DNA of 64,000 bases, taken from NCBI RefSeq assembly GCF_002127545.1, contig NZ_MUBK01000001.1, positions 204,424 to 268,423 of the forward strand, read 5' to 3'. This DNA is from Xenorhabdus beddingii. GTDB lineage: Bacteria; Pseudomonadota; Gammaproteobacteria; Enterobacterales; Enterobacteriaceae. This document shows positions 28,634 to 37,940 of the stretch, piece after piece; within the stretch, counting starts at the first letter, position 1, and each line of letters starts with the position of its first letter. The notes beneath the pieces are model-generated. The model did not search any database, was not told where the DNA came from, and worked only from the letters and a program-made list of their open reading frames with translations. A program made the translations under genes and the position numbers.

Positions 28634-29197
28634 ATGAAGCAACGTAAATTTTTGACCCGATACGAAATAGACGCAATTTTGGCAGAAACAAAACAAGGAC
28701 GCCATGCAGAACGGGATTACTGCATGCTATTAATGTGTTTCATTCACGGTTTTAGAGTCAGTGAGCTATGTAATCTATGCCTGTCTGATCTTGACCTAAA
28801 TTCAGCAATTATTCATATCAGGCGGTTAAAAGGTGGGCTTTCAACCACTCATCCCTTGATCCCGGAAGAAATTGAAGCATTGAAAAGATGGCTTAATATT
28901 CGCCAAAAATGGCGGGAAGCCGATTCACCCTGGGTGTTTCTTTCCCAGAAATCGGGGGCGGTTTCACGGCAGCAAGTCTATGGTTTACTGAAACGTTATG
29001 GAAAACAGGCGTCTGTCAGCGTTTCTCCTCATCCCCATATGCTAAGACACGCCTGTGGTTATGCATTAGCAGATCTCGGCCGTGATACACGTCTGATTCA
29101 GGATTATCTTGGACATCGTAATATTTCACATACTGTGATTTATACTGCCAGCAATGTGAAACGTTTTTCCAGAATTTGGGAGACGCAAGCTAAATAA
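28634..29197 (+). CDS. FimB/FimE/MrpI-type tyrosine site-specific recombinase
   Basis: A 187-residue tyrosine recombinase with the size typical of fimbrial phase-switch invertases. Catalytic residues are visible: Arg in HGFRVSELCN, Lys in RRLKGG, His-x-x-Arg in HMLRHACGY, His in LGHRNISHT and nucleophile Tyr in VIYTAS. All are intact, so it may be active. No fimbrial genes are near. It is preceded by nearly 0.8 kb of empty AT-rich DNA and followed by 320 bases before yjiA. It may have been left behind after loss of a fimbrial cluster, or act on a distant or cryptic switch. Confidence 0.85.
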   Translation: MKQRKFLTRYEIDAILAETKQGRHAERDYCMLLMCFIHGFRVSELCNLCLSDLDLNSAIIHIRRLKGGLSTTHPLIPEEIEALKRWLNIRQKWREADSPWVFLSQKSGAVSRQQVYGLLKRYGKQASVSVSPHPHMLRHACGYALADLGRDTRLIQDYLGHRNISHTVIYTASNVKRFSRIWETQAK

Positions 29198-29517
29198 ATT
29201 GTTTTATTTTTCTTTGCTGTTTTCACTAACATGACATGTTATTGCAACAATCTCCACTAACTTACTTGTGGAGATTGCCGGAATATAAAACAAACAAGTT
29301 ACGATAATCTAAATCAATCGTTATTTTATGCGTATGATAAATTCAGTTTATGAATAGATTTTGTTTTTTGTTGTTTGAGGCTTGTTAATATATTGCTATA
29401 TTTTTTCACATGACTTTAGATTTGAAAGAAAAAATATAAAATAAACTTCTATTTAAACACGAGCAGCGAATTCATATAAACTCTTTCACTGCTCAAAAAG
29501 GAAGAAAAAACAACCGA
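29198..29517. other. AT-rich intergenic region
   Basis: Roughly 320 bases between convergent recombinase and yjiA genes. No ORF or clear terminator seen; a weak stem-like GAGATT region lies near 29250-29275. Confidence 0.4.
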
Positions 29518-30483
29518 TCACCATTCTACAAGCAGTCTTGCAAACTTTTCGCGGATTTTCTGTTCCGGCAGATCCATGCCAATAAAAACCAACACGCTTT
29601 CACGCACTTCATCATCACGCCATTCTCTGTCCCAATCCGCGCTATACAGGCGCTGCACTCCCTGAAACAGCAATCGTCGTGACTCATCCTTGATGGCAAG
29701 AATTCCCTTGTAACGCAGCAGGTTGTCCGCAAAACTCAGCAGCAGCTCCTCCATTAAACCGGAGATTTCTGATAGCTCAACCGGCTGCGTTAAGTTAACA
29801 ACAATCGATCGGACGGTATTTTGTTGATTGGGAGCGAACCGGAACACGGGTGTCGCAACGGTCAGTTTGTCATTCAGCATAAAGCCTTCAATATCGAACA
29901 GTACACTTAAATCAGCCTGACCTTGAATGACGTTATGAATGGGAGCCTTAGCATTAATCCGCTGTAAACGCGCGATTAAAGCATGATGCTCTGGAGCAAT
30001 ATCTGTTTTCGACAGGATAATCTTATCCGCATACCCCACCTGCGATTGTGCAATGGAAAAGCGATCCAACTGTTGATCCGCATGAACCGCATCCACCAGG
30101 GTAATAATGCCATCCAGTAAAAAGCGTTGGCACAGGACTTCATGCGAGAAGAAAGTCTGGGTAATCGGCCCCGGATCAGCCATGCCAGTACACTCAATAA
30201 TCAGGCGATCAAAATAGATTTGCCCTTTATCCATACTGTCCAATAAATCCAGCAGGGCATCTTCCAACTCATTCGCGCGGCTACAGCAGATACATCCGTT
30301 ACTTAATGTTTTAATCTGAGTGGCGCGATCACCAATCAATTCACTATCAATGGGCACTTCACCAAATTCGTTTTCGATGACGGCGATTTTATGACCATGA
30401 TTAGCGTTGAGGATATGACGCAGTAGCGTCGTTTTGCCTGATCCTAAAAAACCGGTCAGGATCGTGACTGATATGGGTTGCAT
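29518..30483 (-). CDS. yjiA: COG0523 GTPase YjiA
   Basis: A 321-residue G3E-family P-loop GTPase. It has Walker A GFLGSGKTT at residues 11-19, the metal-binding CICC motif (Cys64, Cys66, Cys67), Walker B-like IIECTGMADP and a guanine-recognition SKTD. The CobW-type C-terminal domain follows. Members are metal chaperones or regulators; E. coli YjiA binds zinc and other transition metals. The start at 30483 has AGGA eight bases upstream; the frame is open to 30513. It is third in a btsT-yjiX-yjiA operon, as in E. coli. Confidence 0.93.
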   Translation of the reverse strand: MQPISVTILTGFLGSGKTTLLRHILNANHGHKIAVIENEFGEVPIDSELIGDRATQIKTLSNGCICCSRANELEDALLDLLDSMDKGQIYFDRLIIECTGMADPGPITQTFFSHEVLCQRFLLDGIITLVDAVHADQQLDRFSIAQSQVGYADKIILSKTDIAPEHHALIARLQRINAKAPIHNVIQGQADLSVLFDIEGFMLNDKLTVATPVFRFAPNQQNTVRSIVVNLTQPVELSEISGLMEELLLSFADNLLRYKGILAIKDESRRLLFQGVQRLYSADWDREWRDDEVRESVLVFIGMDLPEQKIREKFARLLVEW

Positions 30484-30571
30484 TTTCGTTTCCTGCCGAT
30501 GGGTTACGCTCAATAATTTTCGCTGACTTATCGTTTTTTCTTTCCATTCACGCCATCATTTTTCATTTTCG

Positions 30572-30775
30572 CTAACAGCAACGCATCCCCCCTTTTCCAT
30601 CACCACCATAACGGGCATTCTGGCGTTCACGGAAAAATTCTTCATAGGTCATATAAGGTTTATCAGGATGATTTTCTTTCATGTGCTGTACGTAGGTGTC
30701 GTAGTCAGGAACCCCCACCAGCATACGGGCTGCCTGCCCCAAATATTTACCCGCCCGACCCAGATTACCAAACAT
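30572..30775 (-). CDS. yjiX: YbdD/YjiX family protein
   Basis: A 67-residue small protein almost identical to E. coli YjiX, with [20 protein letters not shown] in the middle and a C-terminus ending GGMRCC. Members always sit beside CstA-type pyruvate transporters, and CstA function has been linked to its YbdD partner. GGAGG lies six bases before the second of two tandem ATGs, so 30775 is preferred over 30778. Confidence 0.93.
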   Translation of the reverse strand: MFGNLGRAGKYLGQAARMLVGVPDYDTYVQHMKENHPDKPYMTYEEFFRERQNARYGGDGKGGMRCC

Positions 30776-30843
30776 CATTATCCTCCGAAAAATACCCTAC
30801 ATAATACGAAGTCGATTATGCAGGGTATATACCGTCATCTATA

Positions 30844-32997
30844 TCAGTGCGTTGAAGAAACTTTCACCCCACCTTCTGGAACCGGAACATAAGGTGTTTC
30901 GTTATCGGTACGCTCTGGGATTTTGCTCGCTTTTATCGCCGTTTTGATCCCATAGATAATAATGCTGTACACCACCACAAAGAACAGGATACTTAAGCCC
31001 GCATTGGTATAGTTGTTCACCACAATGTGGTTCATGTTGCTGATTTGCTGAGCCGTTAATTCTGCGCCACCCTCAGCAATCCGCTGTTTATACTCTTTCG
31101 CAAGAAAGAGGAAACCTTCAAGCCGTGGGTCATCGCTGAACAATTTCAGACCCAGCGCCCATGTCGTACAAATCAGCAGCCAAACCGCAGGAATAACCGT
31201 TACCCAAATGTATTTGGTCCGTTTCATCTTGATCAGCACAACGGTACCCAAGACTAACGCAACGGCGGCCAGCATTTGATTAGAAATACCAAACAGTGGC
31301 CACAGGCTCTTAACACCACCCAATGGATCAACCACACCTTGATACAACAGGTAACCCCATAAACCCACACAGCCCGCTGTACCGACAATGCCTGCAATCA
31401 AAGAGTCTGTTTTTTTCAGGAACGGAACAAAGTTACCCAGGAGATCCTGCAACATGAAACGACCGGAGCGTGTCCCTGCATCCAGAGCCGTCAGAATAAA
31501 CAAGGCTTCAAACAGGATACCGAAGTGATACCAAAAGCCCATATCCGCCGCAGGGATGATCTGATGGAACACATGGGCAATACCTACCGCCAAGGTTGGT
31601 GCACCACCGGCTCGGTTCAGGACAGACGGTTCACCGATGTCTTTTGCCGTTTGCAAAATCTGCTCTGGCGAAATCACAAAGCCCCAGGAACTGACGGTCG
31701 CGGCGGCGTGAGTGGTCACTTCCTTCAAGGAAGCCATGATCATGGGTGCCTCTGCCGTGCCCAAATTATGCAGATCAGGCATGGTAATCCCCAGTGCTGC
31801 CGGAGGTGTATTCATGGCAAAGTACAAGCCCGGCTCGATGATGGATGCCGCAACCAGTGCCATGATCGCCACAAACGATTCCATCAACATCGCCCCATAA
31901 CCAATGAATCGTGCATCTTTTTCGTTAGCCAGCAATTTAGGCGTTGTACCCGAAGAAATCAGGGCATGGAAACCAGAGACCGCACCACAAGCGATAGTAA
32001 TGAACAGGAAGGGGAACAGCGTACCTTTCCAAACCGGCCCTGTACCATCGATATATTGGGTGACGGCAGGCATTTTCAGTTCAGGATTCAGGATAACAAT
32101 GCCAATCGCCAGACCAACAATGACCCCAATTTTCAGGAAAGTCGCCAGATAGTCACGCGGCGCCAAAATTAACCAGACTGGCAATAATGCAGAGATAAAC
32201 GCATAACCCACCAGTGCATAAGTGATGGTCGTATCTTTGAACGTCAGCGCCGGTCCCCAATAAGGATCGGCGGCAACCACGCCACCGAACCAGATAGCGG
32301 CAACCAGCATCAGAATACCCATCACGGAGATTTCACCCACCCGCCCCGGACGGATATATCGCATGTAGATCCCCATGAAAAGCGCAATTGGCACAGTAGA
32401 GCAAACCGTAAATACTCCCCACGGACTTTCTGCCAAGGCTTTCACGACAATCAGAGCCAGTACCGCCAGGATGATAATCATGATTAAGAAGCAACCAAAC
32501 AGGGCGATGGTTCCCGGCACCCGTCCCATTTCTTCTTTGATGATTTCACCCAGCGATGCACCATTGCGGCGGGAAGAGATGAACAGCACCATAAAGTCCT
32601 GCACTGCACCGGCGAGTACCACCCCAGCCAACAACCACAATGTGCCTGGCAGATACCCTACCTGAGCCGCCAACACCGGCCCCACCAGTGGCCCAGCTCC
32701 CGCAATGGCCGCAAAGTGATGACCAAACAGAACATTTTTGTTGGTCGGAACATAATTCAGACCATCATTATTGACGACCGCAGGGGTTGCCCGACTAGCA
32801 TCCAGTTTCATCACCTTGGTGGCGATATAAAGACTGTAATACCGATAAGCAACCAGATAAACCGCTACGGAAGCGACAATGATCCATAACGCACTAATAT
32901 GTTCTCCCCGACGCAGCGCAACAACACCAAGGCAAAATGCGCCAATGATCCCCAATATCATCCAGGGGATATGTTTTAACCATTTATTATTGTTCAT
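30844..32997 (-). CDS. btsT: Pyruvate transporter BtsT (CstA family)
   Basis: A 717-residue inner-membrane carbon-starvation family transporter. E. coli BtsT (formerly YjiY) is a high-affinity pyruvate/H+ symporter. Alignment by memory is near-identical from HIPWMILGIIGAFCL to the C-terminal TPYVPVPEGGVKVSS, a better fit than CstA. It is first of btsT-yjiX-yjiA. In E. coli, transcription responds to the BtsS/BtsR two-component system; no such genes occur in this window. Confidence 0.93.
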   Translation of the reverse strand: MNNNKWLKHIPWMILGIIGAFCLGVVALRRGEHISALWIIVASVAVYLVAYRYYSLYIATKVMKLDASRATPAVVNNDGLNYVPTNKNVLFGHHFAAIAGAGPLVGPVLAAQVGYLPGTLWLLAGVVLAGAVQDFMVLFISSRRNGASLGEIIKEEMGRVPGTIALFGCFLIMIIILAVLALIVVKALAESPWGVFTVCSTVPIALFMGIYMRYIRPGRVGEISVMGILMLVAAIWFGGVVAADPYWGPALTFKDTTITYALVGYAFISALLPVWLILAPRDYLATFLKIGVIVGLAIGIVILNPELKMPAVTQYIDGTGPVWKGTLFPFLFITIACGAVSGFHALISSGTTPKLLANEKDARFIGYGAMLMESFVAIMALVAASIIEPGLYFAMNTPPAALGITMPDLHNLGTAEAPMIMASLKEVTTHAAATVSSWGFVISPEQILQTAKDIGEPSVLNRAGGAPTLAVGIAHVFHQIIPAADMGFWYHFGILFEALFILTALDAGTRSGRFMLQDLLGNFVPFLKKTDSLIAGIVGTAGCVGLWGYLLYQGVVDPLGGVKSLWPLFGISNQMLAAVALVLGTVVLIKMKRTKYIWVTVIPAVWLLICTTWALGLKLFSDDPRLEGFLFLAKEYKQRIAEGGAELTAQQISNMNHIVVNNYTNAGLSILFFVVVYSIIIYGIKTAIKASKIPERTDNETPYVPVPEGGVKVSSTH

Positions 32998-33258
32998 AAA
33001 ACTTCCTTCTCAAGGTAAGACGAACAGCAAGTCACTCTTTATTTCTCCTTCCTTCGCCACACGCCAACGAACGCGATGATGTCCCGAAAGAAAGCGGTAG
33101 ATACTCCTCGCCACACTGCCCTATGATATAAAACTCGCCCTTGCCATATTGGCAGGATCTGAGCCAGCGGTTGAATACCACATTAAGCGGTCAGAATCCC
33201 CCAATCAGTGGTTCCGGCACAGGGAACACTGCCCCGGTTTTGTGAAGTAACTCACTGT

Positions 33259-34845
33259 TCACAAACCAAAATTAATCTCATCATCCATCAGTTGATTAAA
33301 GTCTTTATACTCGTTACTAAACGAAATCACGGTGTGTTGATTCCGGCATTCCTGATTAGAAAACCAATGACATTCGGATACCAAACGGGGTTCCTCGACG
33401 CCCAGCCATGCAGACAACATGAATAAAAGGTGTAATCCGCTGCGTTGAGCATCGATCTCAGTTTTGCCAGACGGGTTTAATCCGCTGTTTTTATTGGAAT
33501 AATCGTAACCAGTGAGGATAAAGGGGACTTGGTAGTTCTGTTTATGACTGTCGTCATGTGTCACATTCTCGTCATCGGTATTCTTATTCACAAAAGACAG
33601 CCCATGATCCGCAAAATAGAGCATGGTCCAATGCAATTGGTTTTGACTGGCAATATGTTCAATTTCAGCCAGTAACGTATCCGTATTCTGGATACTCTGG
33701 ACGTAGCATGAGATGTTTTGGGAATGAAAATAGTGGCTGTACTGCTCGTTGGTTCTGGCACAAGGCTGTGGATGCGACCCCATTAAGTGAATGACAACCA
33801 GTTTTTTCCGTTTCTCTTTCACCAACGCCTTGCGGATATAAGGCAATAAATTCTCATCCGGCAGATAACTGCGATCATCGGAGCCGCCTTCCTTTAAAAA
33901 AGTATAATGTTCGGCCTGTTGTCCAATCAGTGCCACGGGAGAATCAAACCCGCCTTTCATGCCCTGATTAGAAAGCCAATAAGTTTCAAACCCGGCTTTT
34001 TTCGCCAGTGAAACCAGGCTGTTATTCAATTGAATTTCATTTCTGTCACGCATTGCCAACGAGTTTGTCAGCGATAACTGTGTTGATGGGGCAGCAGAAA
34101 TATAATGGGTAAAAAGGGTTGCATGGGTTTTATCCAACCACGGCGTATTTTTATTCGGAAAACCATAGGCATTCAGAAAATCTTTTCGGACACTCTCGCC
34201 AATCACCATAATATAGGTGTCATATTTTTCTTCTTTGACAACAGGTTTCCAATCATCATGATATTTAATAATCTTGGCAAATCGACTATTTTCAGACATA
34301 ACTTCCGTATAACTTCGGTAGGCATCACTGAAAAAACGCGCTTCAGGTAAACTGGTTTCCAAGAGTTCCGAACGATCTTCAAAACCCGATTTGATATAGC
34401 CTTTAACGGGTGACCAGAAAGCAGAAATAAAGAACAGGGCCAGTAACCCTTTTTTACTTTTAGCTGATAAGGTGATATTTAATTTAAAAGAAAATATCAT
34501 CAGAACAAAAATCGCTATGGCGGTTAAGTAAGTCGATACAGAAAGTCCGCTGATATATTCCAATGTTTCGTTCTGATTCGTATAAATTAATGAGCCTACT
34601 GCATTAATATCTGGATAACCATAATTGAGACCAATGGGTGTGTAGAGCATTCCCACAAGGGAAAAGAAGGCGATCAAGCAGACATATATTCTTTTACTGA
34701 CGGCGGCCATAAATAAAAAGAATGAATAGGCACTAAAGACATATATCAGTTTCAATTGATAGCCTAAACATTTATGTATCAGAAAAATAAGAATAAAGAG
34801 TACAATGAAACAAGAGAGGTTCTTATTTTTATAAAGCAGAGACAT
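33259..34845 (-). CDS. Phosphoethanolamine transferase (EptA/OpgE-like)
   Basis: A 528-residue inner-membrane enzyme: five N-terminal helices (to about residue 150), then a periplasmic alkaline-phosphatase-fold catalytic domain. Zinc/nucleophile signatures are present: VIGESVRKD with metal-binding Glu, nucleophile Thr in APSTQLSL, VIHLMGSHPQPC, and FADHGLS. Length and motif spacing are closest to YbiP/OpgE, which decorates osmoregulated periplasmic glucans, rather than EptA or EptC. It is monocistronic. The true acceptor (lipid A, core or glucan) cannot be settled from sequence alone. Confidence 0.83.
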   Translation of the reverse strand: MSLLYKNKNLSCFIVLFILIFLIHKCLGYQLKLIYVFSAYSFFLFMAAVSKRIYVCLIAFFSLVGMLYTPIGLNYGYPDINAVGSLIYTNQNETLEYISGLSVSTYLTAIAIFVLMIFSFKLNITLSAKSKKGLLALFFISAFWSPVKGYIKSGFEDRSELLETSLPEARFFSDAYRSYTEVMSENSRFAKIIKYHDDWKPVVKEEKYDTYIMVIGESVRKDFLNAYGFPNKNTPWLDKTHATLFTHYISAAPSTQLSLTNSLAMRDRNEIQLNNSLVSLAKKAGFETYWLSNQGMKGGFDSPVALIGQQAEHYTFLKEGGSDDRSYLPDENLLPYIRKALVKEKRKKLVVIHLMGSHPQPCARTNEQYSHYFHSQNISCYVQSIQNTDTLLAEIEHIASQNQLHWTMLYFADHGLSFVNKNTDDENVTHDDSHKQNYQVPFILTGYDYSNKNSGLNPSGKTEIDAQRSGLHLLFMLSAWLGVEEPRLVSECHWFSNQECRNQHTVISFSNEYKDFNQLMDDEINFGL

Positions 34846-35056
34846 AGTTATCCTGTAATTTTATCTATCCGGAGATAAGTTTATACTTAAAAAAATCCAT
34901 TATTTTTTCGAACAAACACCCACCAACAGATGCTGTTCAAAAATCCAGTTTTGCGCAATTTTAGCCGCACACAATATAGTCACACACAAAGAAGACAAGT
35001 CTACCCAATACCATTGTTCAGTATTGGGTATATATAATCACTCAATAGAATGCAGA

Positions 35057-35866
35057 TTACTGAGTGATTGATAGGAAACGCGCAAAAGCCTCACGTTCTT
35101 CATCCCGCAAAGTCAGTACCTTAAAGCCATCACGGGTGACCAAAATGGTATGTTCAAACTGCGCTGATAACCGACGATCTTTGGTTGTTACTGTCCAGCC
35201 GTCTTTATGCATTTTAACATCCTTTTTACCCTGGTTAATCATAGGTTCAATCGTGAAAGTCATGCCTTCTTCCAGCATTGCACCTTCACCAGCCCGGCCA
35301 TAATGCAGGACTTGGGGTTCCTCATGCATACTGCTGCCAATTCCATGTCCACAATATTCACGCACCACGGTGTAATTATGTGCTTCAGCATGCTGCTGTA
35401 TCGTATGACCGATATCCCCTAACGTGATACCCGGTTTCACTATCTTAATCGCCTTATAGAGACATTCCTGAGTCACATCAACTAAACGCCGGGCATGGGA
35501 TGGCACGTCACCGACACAAAATGTGACACTGCTGTCGCCGTAATATCCTGCTTTTTTAACTGTCACATCGACGTTAACGATATCCCCATTTTTCAGCCTC
35601 TTTTCAGAAGGCCAACCATGACAAACAACGTGATTCACTGAAGTATTGACCGTATAGGGAAAGCCATATTGCCCCAGACTACCGGGTATCGCATCCAGGG
35701 TATTGATAATGTAATCATGGCAAAATGAATCGATTTCAAGCGTCGTTATACCCGGTACGATAATCGGGCGCACCGCTTCAAGCACCTGTCCCGTCAAACG
35801 TCCAGCCACTTCCATTTTTTTTATTTCTTCCGCATCCTTGATCAATATTCCGTTACTTTTTGTCAT
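35057..35866 (-). CDS. map: Type I methionine aminopeptidase (divergent paralogue)
   Basis: A 269-residue pita-bread-fold metallopeptidase that removes N-terminal methionine. The metal ligands can be followed: Asp in VNVDVTV and GDSSVTF, His in EYCGHGIG, Glu in FTIEPMI and QFEHTI. It differs from housekeeping E. coli Map: HGWPSEKR replaces HGIPDD and GYYGDSS replaces GFHGDTS. It is not next to rpsB, where the essential map normally lies. It is likely a second copy with altered specificity; the symbol is given for the family. Confidence 0.8.
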   Translation of the reverse strand: MTKSNGILIKDAEEIKKMEVAGRLTGQVLEAVRPIIVPGITTLEIDSFCHDYIINTLDAIPGSLGQYGFPYTVNTSVNHVVCHGWPSEKRLKNGDIVNVDVTVKKAGYYGDSSVTFCVGDVPSHARRLVDVTQECLYKAIKIVKPGITLGDIGHTIQQHAEAHNYTVVREYCGHGIGSSMHEEPQVLHYGRAGEGAMLEEGMTFTIEPMINQGKKDVKMHKDGWTVTTKDRRLSAQFEHTILVTRDGFKVLTLRDEEREAFARFLSITQ

Positions 35867-36093
35867 CTGTTTTTCTCTTAATTCAAGTTATGTAAATTCC
35901 GCTTTAATAATGTACCTGCATCAGTGCACAACTCAAACCAGCATGGCCCAAGAAGGTCAATAAATGGTTTATATTGCACCTAAAAATTGCTAAAAAGGGG
36001 TCGTACTCTCACTAAACCACACCATACTATAATGGTAATAATTCAACATGATGCTGATTTCTCAGCCAATCCATCAGCTTAGAAGGACGAGAA

Positions 36094-36696
36094 ATGGAAA
36101 AGTTCTACCTGTTGAAAATAACGCTTACAGAGATGAGTCCCTGCATATGGCGTCGTTTTGTCGTTCCATCCCATATTTCCCTGGATCGACTACACGATGT
36201 GATACAAATTGTCATGGGATGGAATGACAGTCATTTACATCAATTTGCTTTTGGTATCAAGCGATTCACTGAAATGCCCGAAGAGCCGGAAGACGGCAAA
36301 GAAGAGGGGAAAGTTAAACTGGATGCATTACTCAAAAGAAAAGGCAGTAAATTCACGTATCTTTATGATTTTGGTGACGGCTGGGAACATGAAATCATCC
36401 TAGAAAACAGTCACTATTCCCCGGAAGAACTCCCCACCCCGATTTTCTGTGTTGAAGGTCAACGAGCCTGCCCTCCGGAAAATTGCGGTGGCATATATAG
36501 CTATATGGAACTGATTGATATCCTTAAAGCACCCAGCCATAAAGATTATCAGGCCATGTTTAAATGGGTTAATGGCAAATCTGACATTTCTTCTGACAAG
36601 ATTTTTTCCCCTGAAAAATTCAATATAGAAGAGGTCAATAATATGCTGGCTTCCTATTATCGTTGGTCAAGGGATCGTTATTTATCGCTGTTCTAA
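36094..36696 (+). CDS. Plasmid pRiA4b ORF-3 family protein
   Basis: A 200-residue protein beginning with the family signature LLKITLTEMSPCIWRRF and containing HDVIQIVMGWNDSHLHQF and the conserved FTYLYDFGDGWEHEI, ending with CPPENCGG. These are hallmarks of the pRiA4b ORF-3-like family found on plasmids and accessory islands, often near transposases; its function is unknown. An AAGGACGAG ribosome binding site supports the start. It lies in the variable segment upstream of mutS with a broken fic gene. Confidence 0.85.
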   Translation: MEKFYLLKITLTEMSPCIWRRFVVPSHISLDRLHDVIQIVMGWNDSHLHQFAFGIKRFTEMPEEPEDGKEEGKVKLDALLKRKGSKFTYLYDFGDGWEHEIILENSHYSPEELPTPIFCVEGQRACPPENCGGIYSYMELIDILKAPSHKDYQAMFKWVNGKSDISSDKIFSPEKFNIEEVNNMLASYYRWSRDRYLSLF

Positions 36697-36798
36697 TATG
36701 ATGCATCAGAACATTAACGTTGATAATTAACAATTGTTTCTAAGCGTAATACACTCTATAAAGCTGACCGTGGCATTCACACCAACCGGAAATTTTTA

Positions 36799-37252
36799 AT
36801 GAACAGATATCGCGTTTCTAACAGCGAAGGCAAATTTGCGGATGGCTCAGATGGGGAAGTTTTAGTCAACAAACTCAACCTTTCTGATCCTGATGATATT
36901 AATGATGCTGAACTGGTATTATTAGAAAAGTTGTATCAAATCATCTTTGAAGAGCAATTTCCAACTGAACAAATCACGATCACCATGCTCAGGCATGACT
37001 AAAATACAAGTTATAGAGGCAATCGCCACCGTTCATGTTGAACTGATACTGATTCATCCATTCAGGGAAGGAAATGGGCGTTTATCTCGCTTAGTGGCAG
37101 ATGTGATGGCAGTACAAAGTGGTTTACAGCCATTGGACTATGAAAGCTGGGAACAGAACAAAATCCAATATATTGCTGCAATCCACGCTGGCTTGAATAT
37201 GAATTATGAACCCATGAAACATTTGGTCACTGAAGCACTAAAAGGTCATTAA
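36799..37252 (+). pseudogene. Fic-family adenylyltransferase, internally deleted
   Basis: The N-terminal 65 residues (MNRYRVSNSEGKFADG onward) and a C-terminal part from PCSGMTKIQVIEAIA lie in different frames joined near 36980. Intact Fic proteins of this type have about 50 more residues between EEQFPTEQ and PCSGMT, including the flap region. That part is missing, and the join shifts the frame so the first segment stops at 37002. The catalytic loop HPFREGNGRLSR is retained. The gene is therefore probably non-functional as a toxin, although the C-terminal frame could be translated from 36947. Confidence 0.8.
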
Positions 37253-37419
37253 CCCGCCAGCTTTAAATGAGCGAATTTCTCACGTTTAGCCTTAAGCTCT
37301 TCTTCAATACGACGAGAATCTTGCCCTGTCTCAATGGCAGTTGATGTGGCAACTGTGCGAGCGATCTGGGATCGAGTGGGTTTGGTATAACTACTCATAA
37401 GTTTATGGTTAGAATTCAT
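37249..37419 (-). CDS. Small protein facing fic, possible Fic antitoxin
   Basis: A 56-residue frame (start uncertain: ATGs at 37479, 37431, 37419 and 37398) containing KPTRSQIARTVATSTAIETG and a charged helix RRIEEELKAKREKFAHL. The segment STAIET resembles the Ser/Thr-x-x-x-Glu-(Gly/Asn) inhibitory helix of class I Fic antitoxins, with Thr in place of Gly/Asn. It overlaps the fic 3-prime end by four bases on the opposite strand, unlike usual antitoxins, which precede fic. The assignment is an inference from motif and position. Confidence 0.5.
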   Translation of the reverse strand: MNSNHKLMSSYTKPTRSQIARTVATSTAIETGQDSRRIEEELKAKREKFAHLKLAG

Positions 37420-37479
37420 TACTTTTCTCATTTGTCTATTTGATTCAATAGGATAAATAATATAAACCCTTGAACTCAT

Positions 37480-37805
37480 TGAAATGGCAAGCCGTCGTCA
37501 AATAGAGTGACTGCTTTCTAATGACATAGATACAGATATTATACCTTGGTTTGGTAATAAACCTAAGGATAACCATTTTGAATGAAGTGGTTTTTTCATG
37601 CCGTTGAGTGATTGGAAATTAATCGAGCCGCTTCGCAATCCTGCTGAATAGTGAAAAAATCTGATACATTCCTGCGAGTAATCCTGCTAACCTAAAAACA
37701 AAATCTTCCTAATCGAATCCACAGATGAATCACTCAGATTATCAGTGATAAGATAGCGTTTTCGCCCAGGATGAGGTGCATTAACGTTCCATCCTTAGCT
37801 GATTA
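37480..37805. other. Intergenic region upstream of mutS
   Basis: No ORF recognised. The sequence looks like mixed remnants in the variable region upstream of mutS. A palindromic repeat follows at 37806-37870. Confidence 0.4.
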
Positions 37806-37870
37806 TATACCCAAGGAATTTCAAAATGCCGCGCAGCCAACCAAGCGGCAACTTGAAAGACGAAGGGTAT
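37806..37870. repeat. Palindromic intergenic repeat (enterobacterial RU/ERIC-like type)
   Basis: Terminal inverted repeat TATACCC...GGGTAT flanking TTTCAA and TTGAAA arms and GCCGC/GCGGC inner arms. This is the architecture of short imperfect palindromes scattered in Xenorhabdus/Photorhabdus-type genomes. A degenerate relative lies near 46104-46176. Confidence 0.65.
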
Positions 37871-37940
37871 TTTAGGTTTTGTCATTTAGATGGGTTGACT
37901 GAGCGTCGATGGCCCAACTGAGTCAACAGGAATAATAGAA

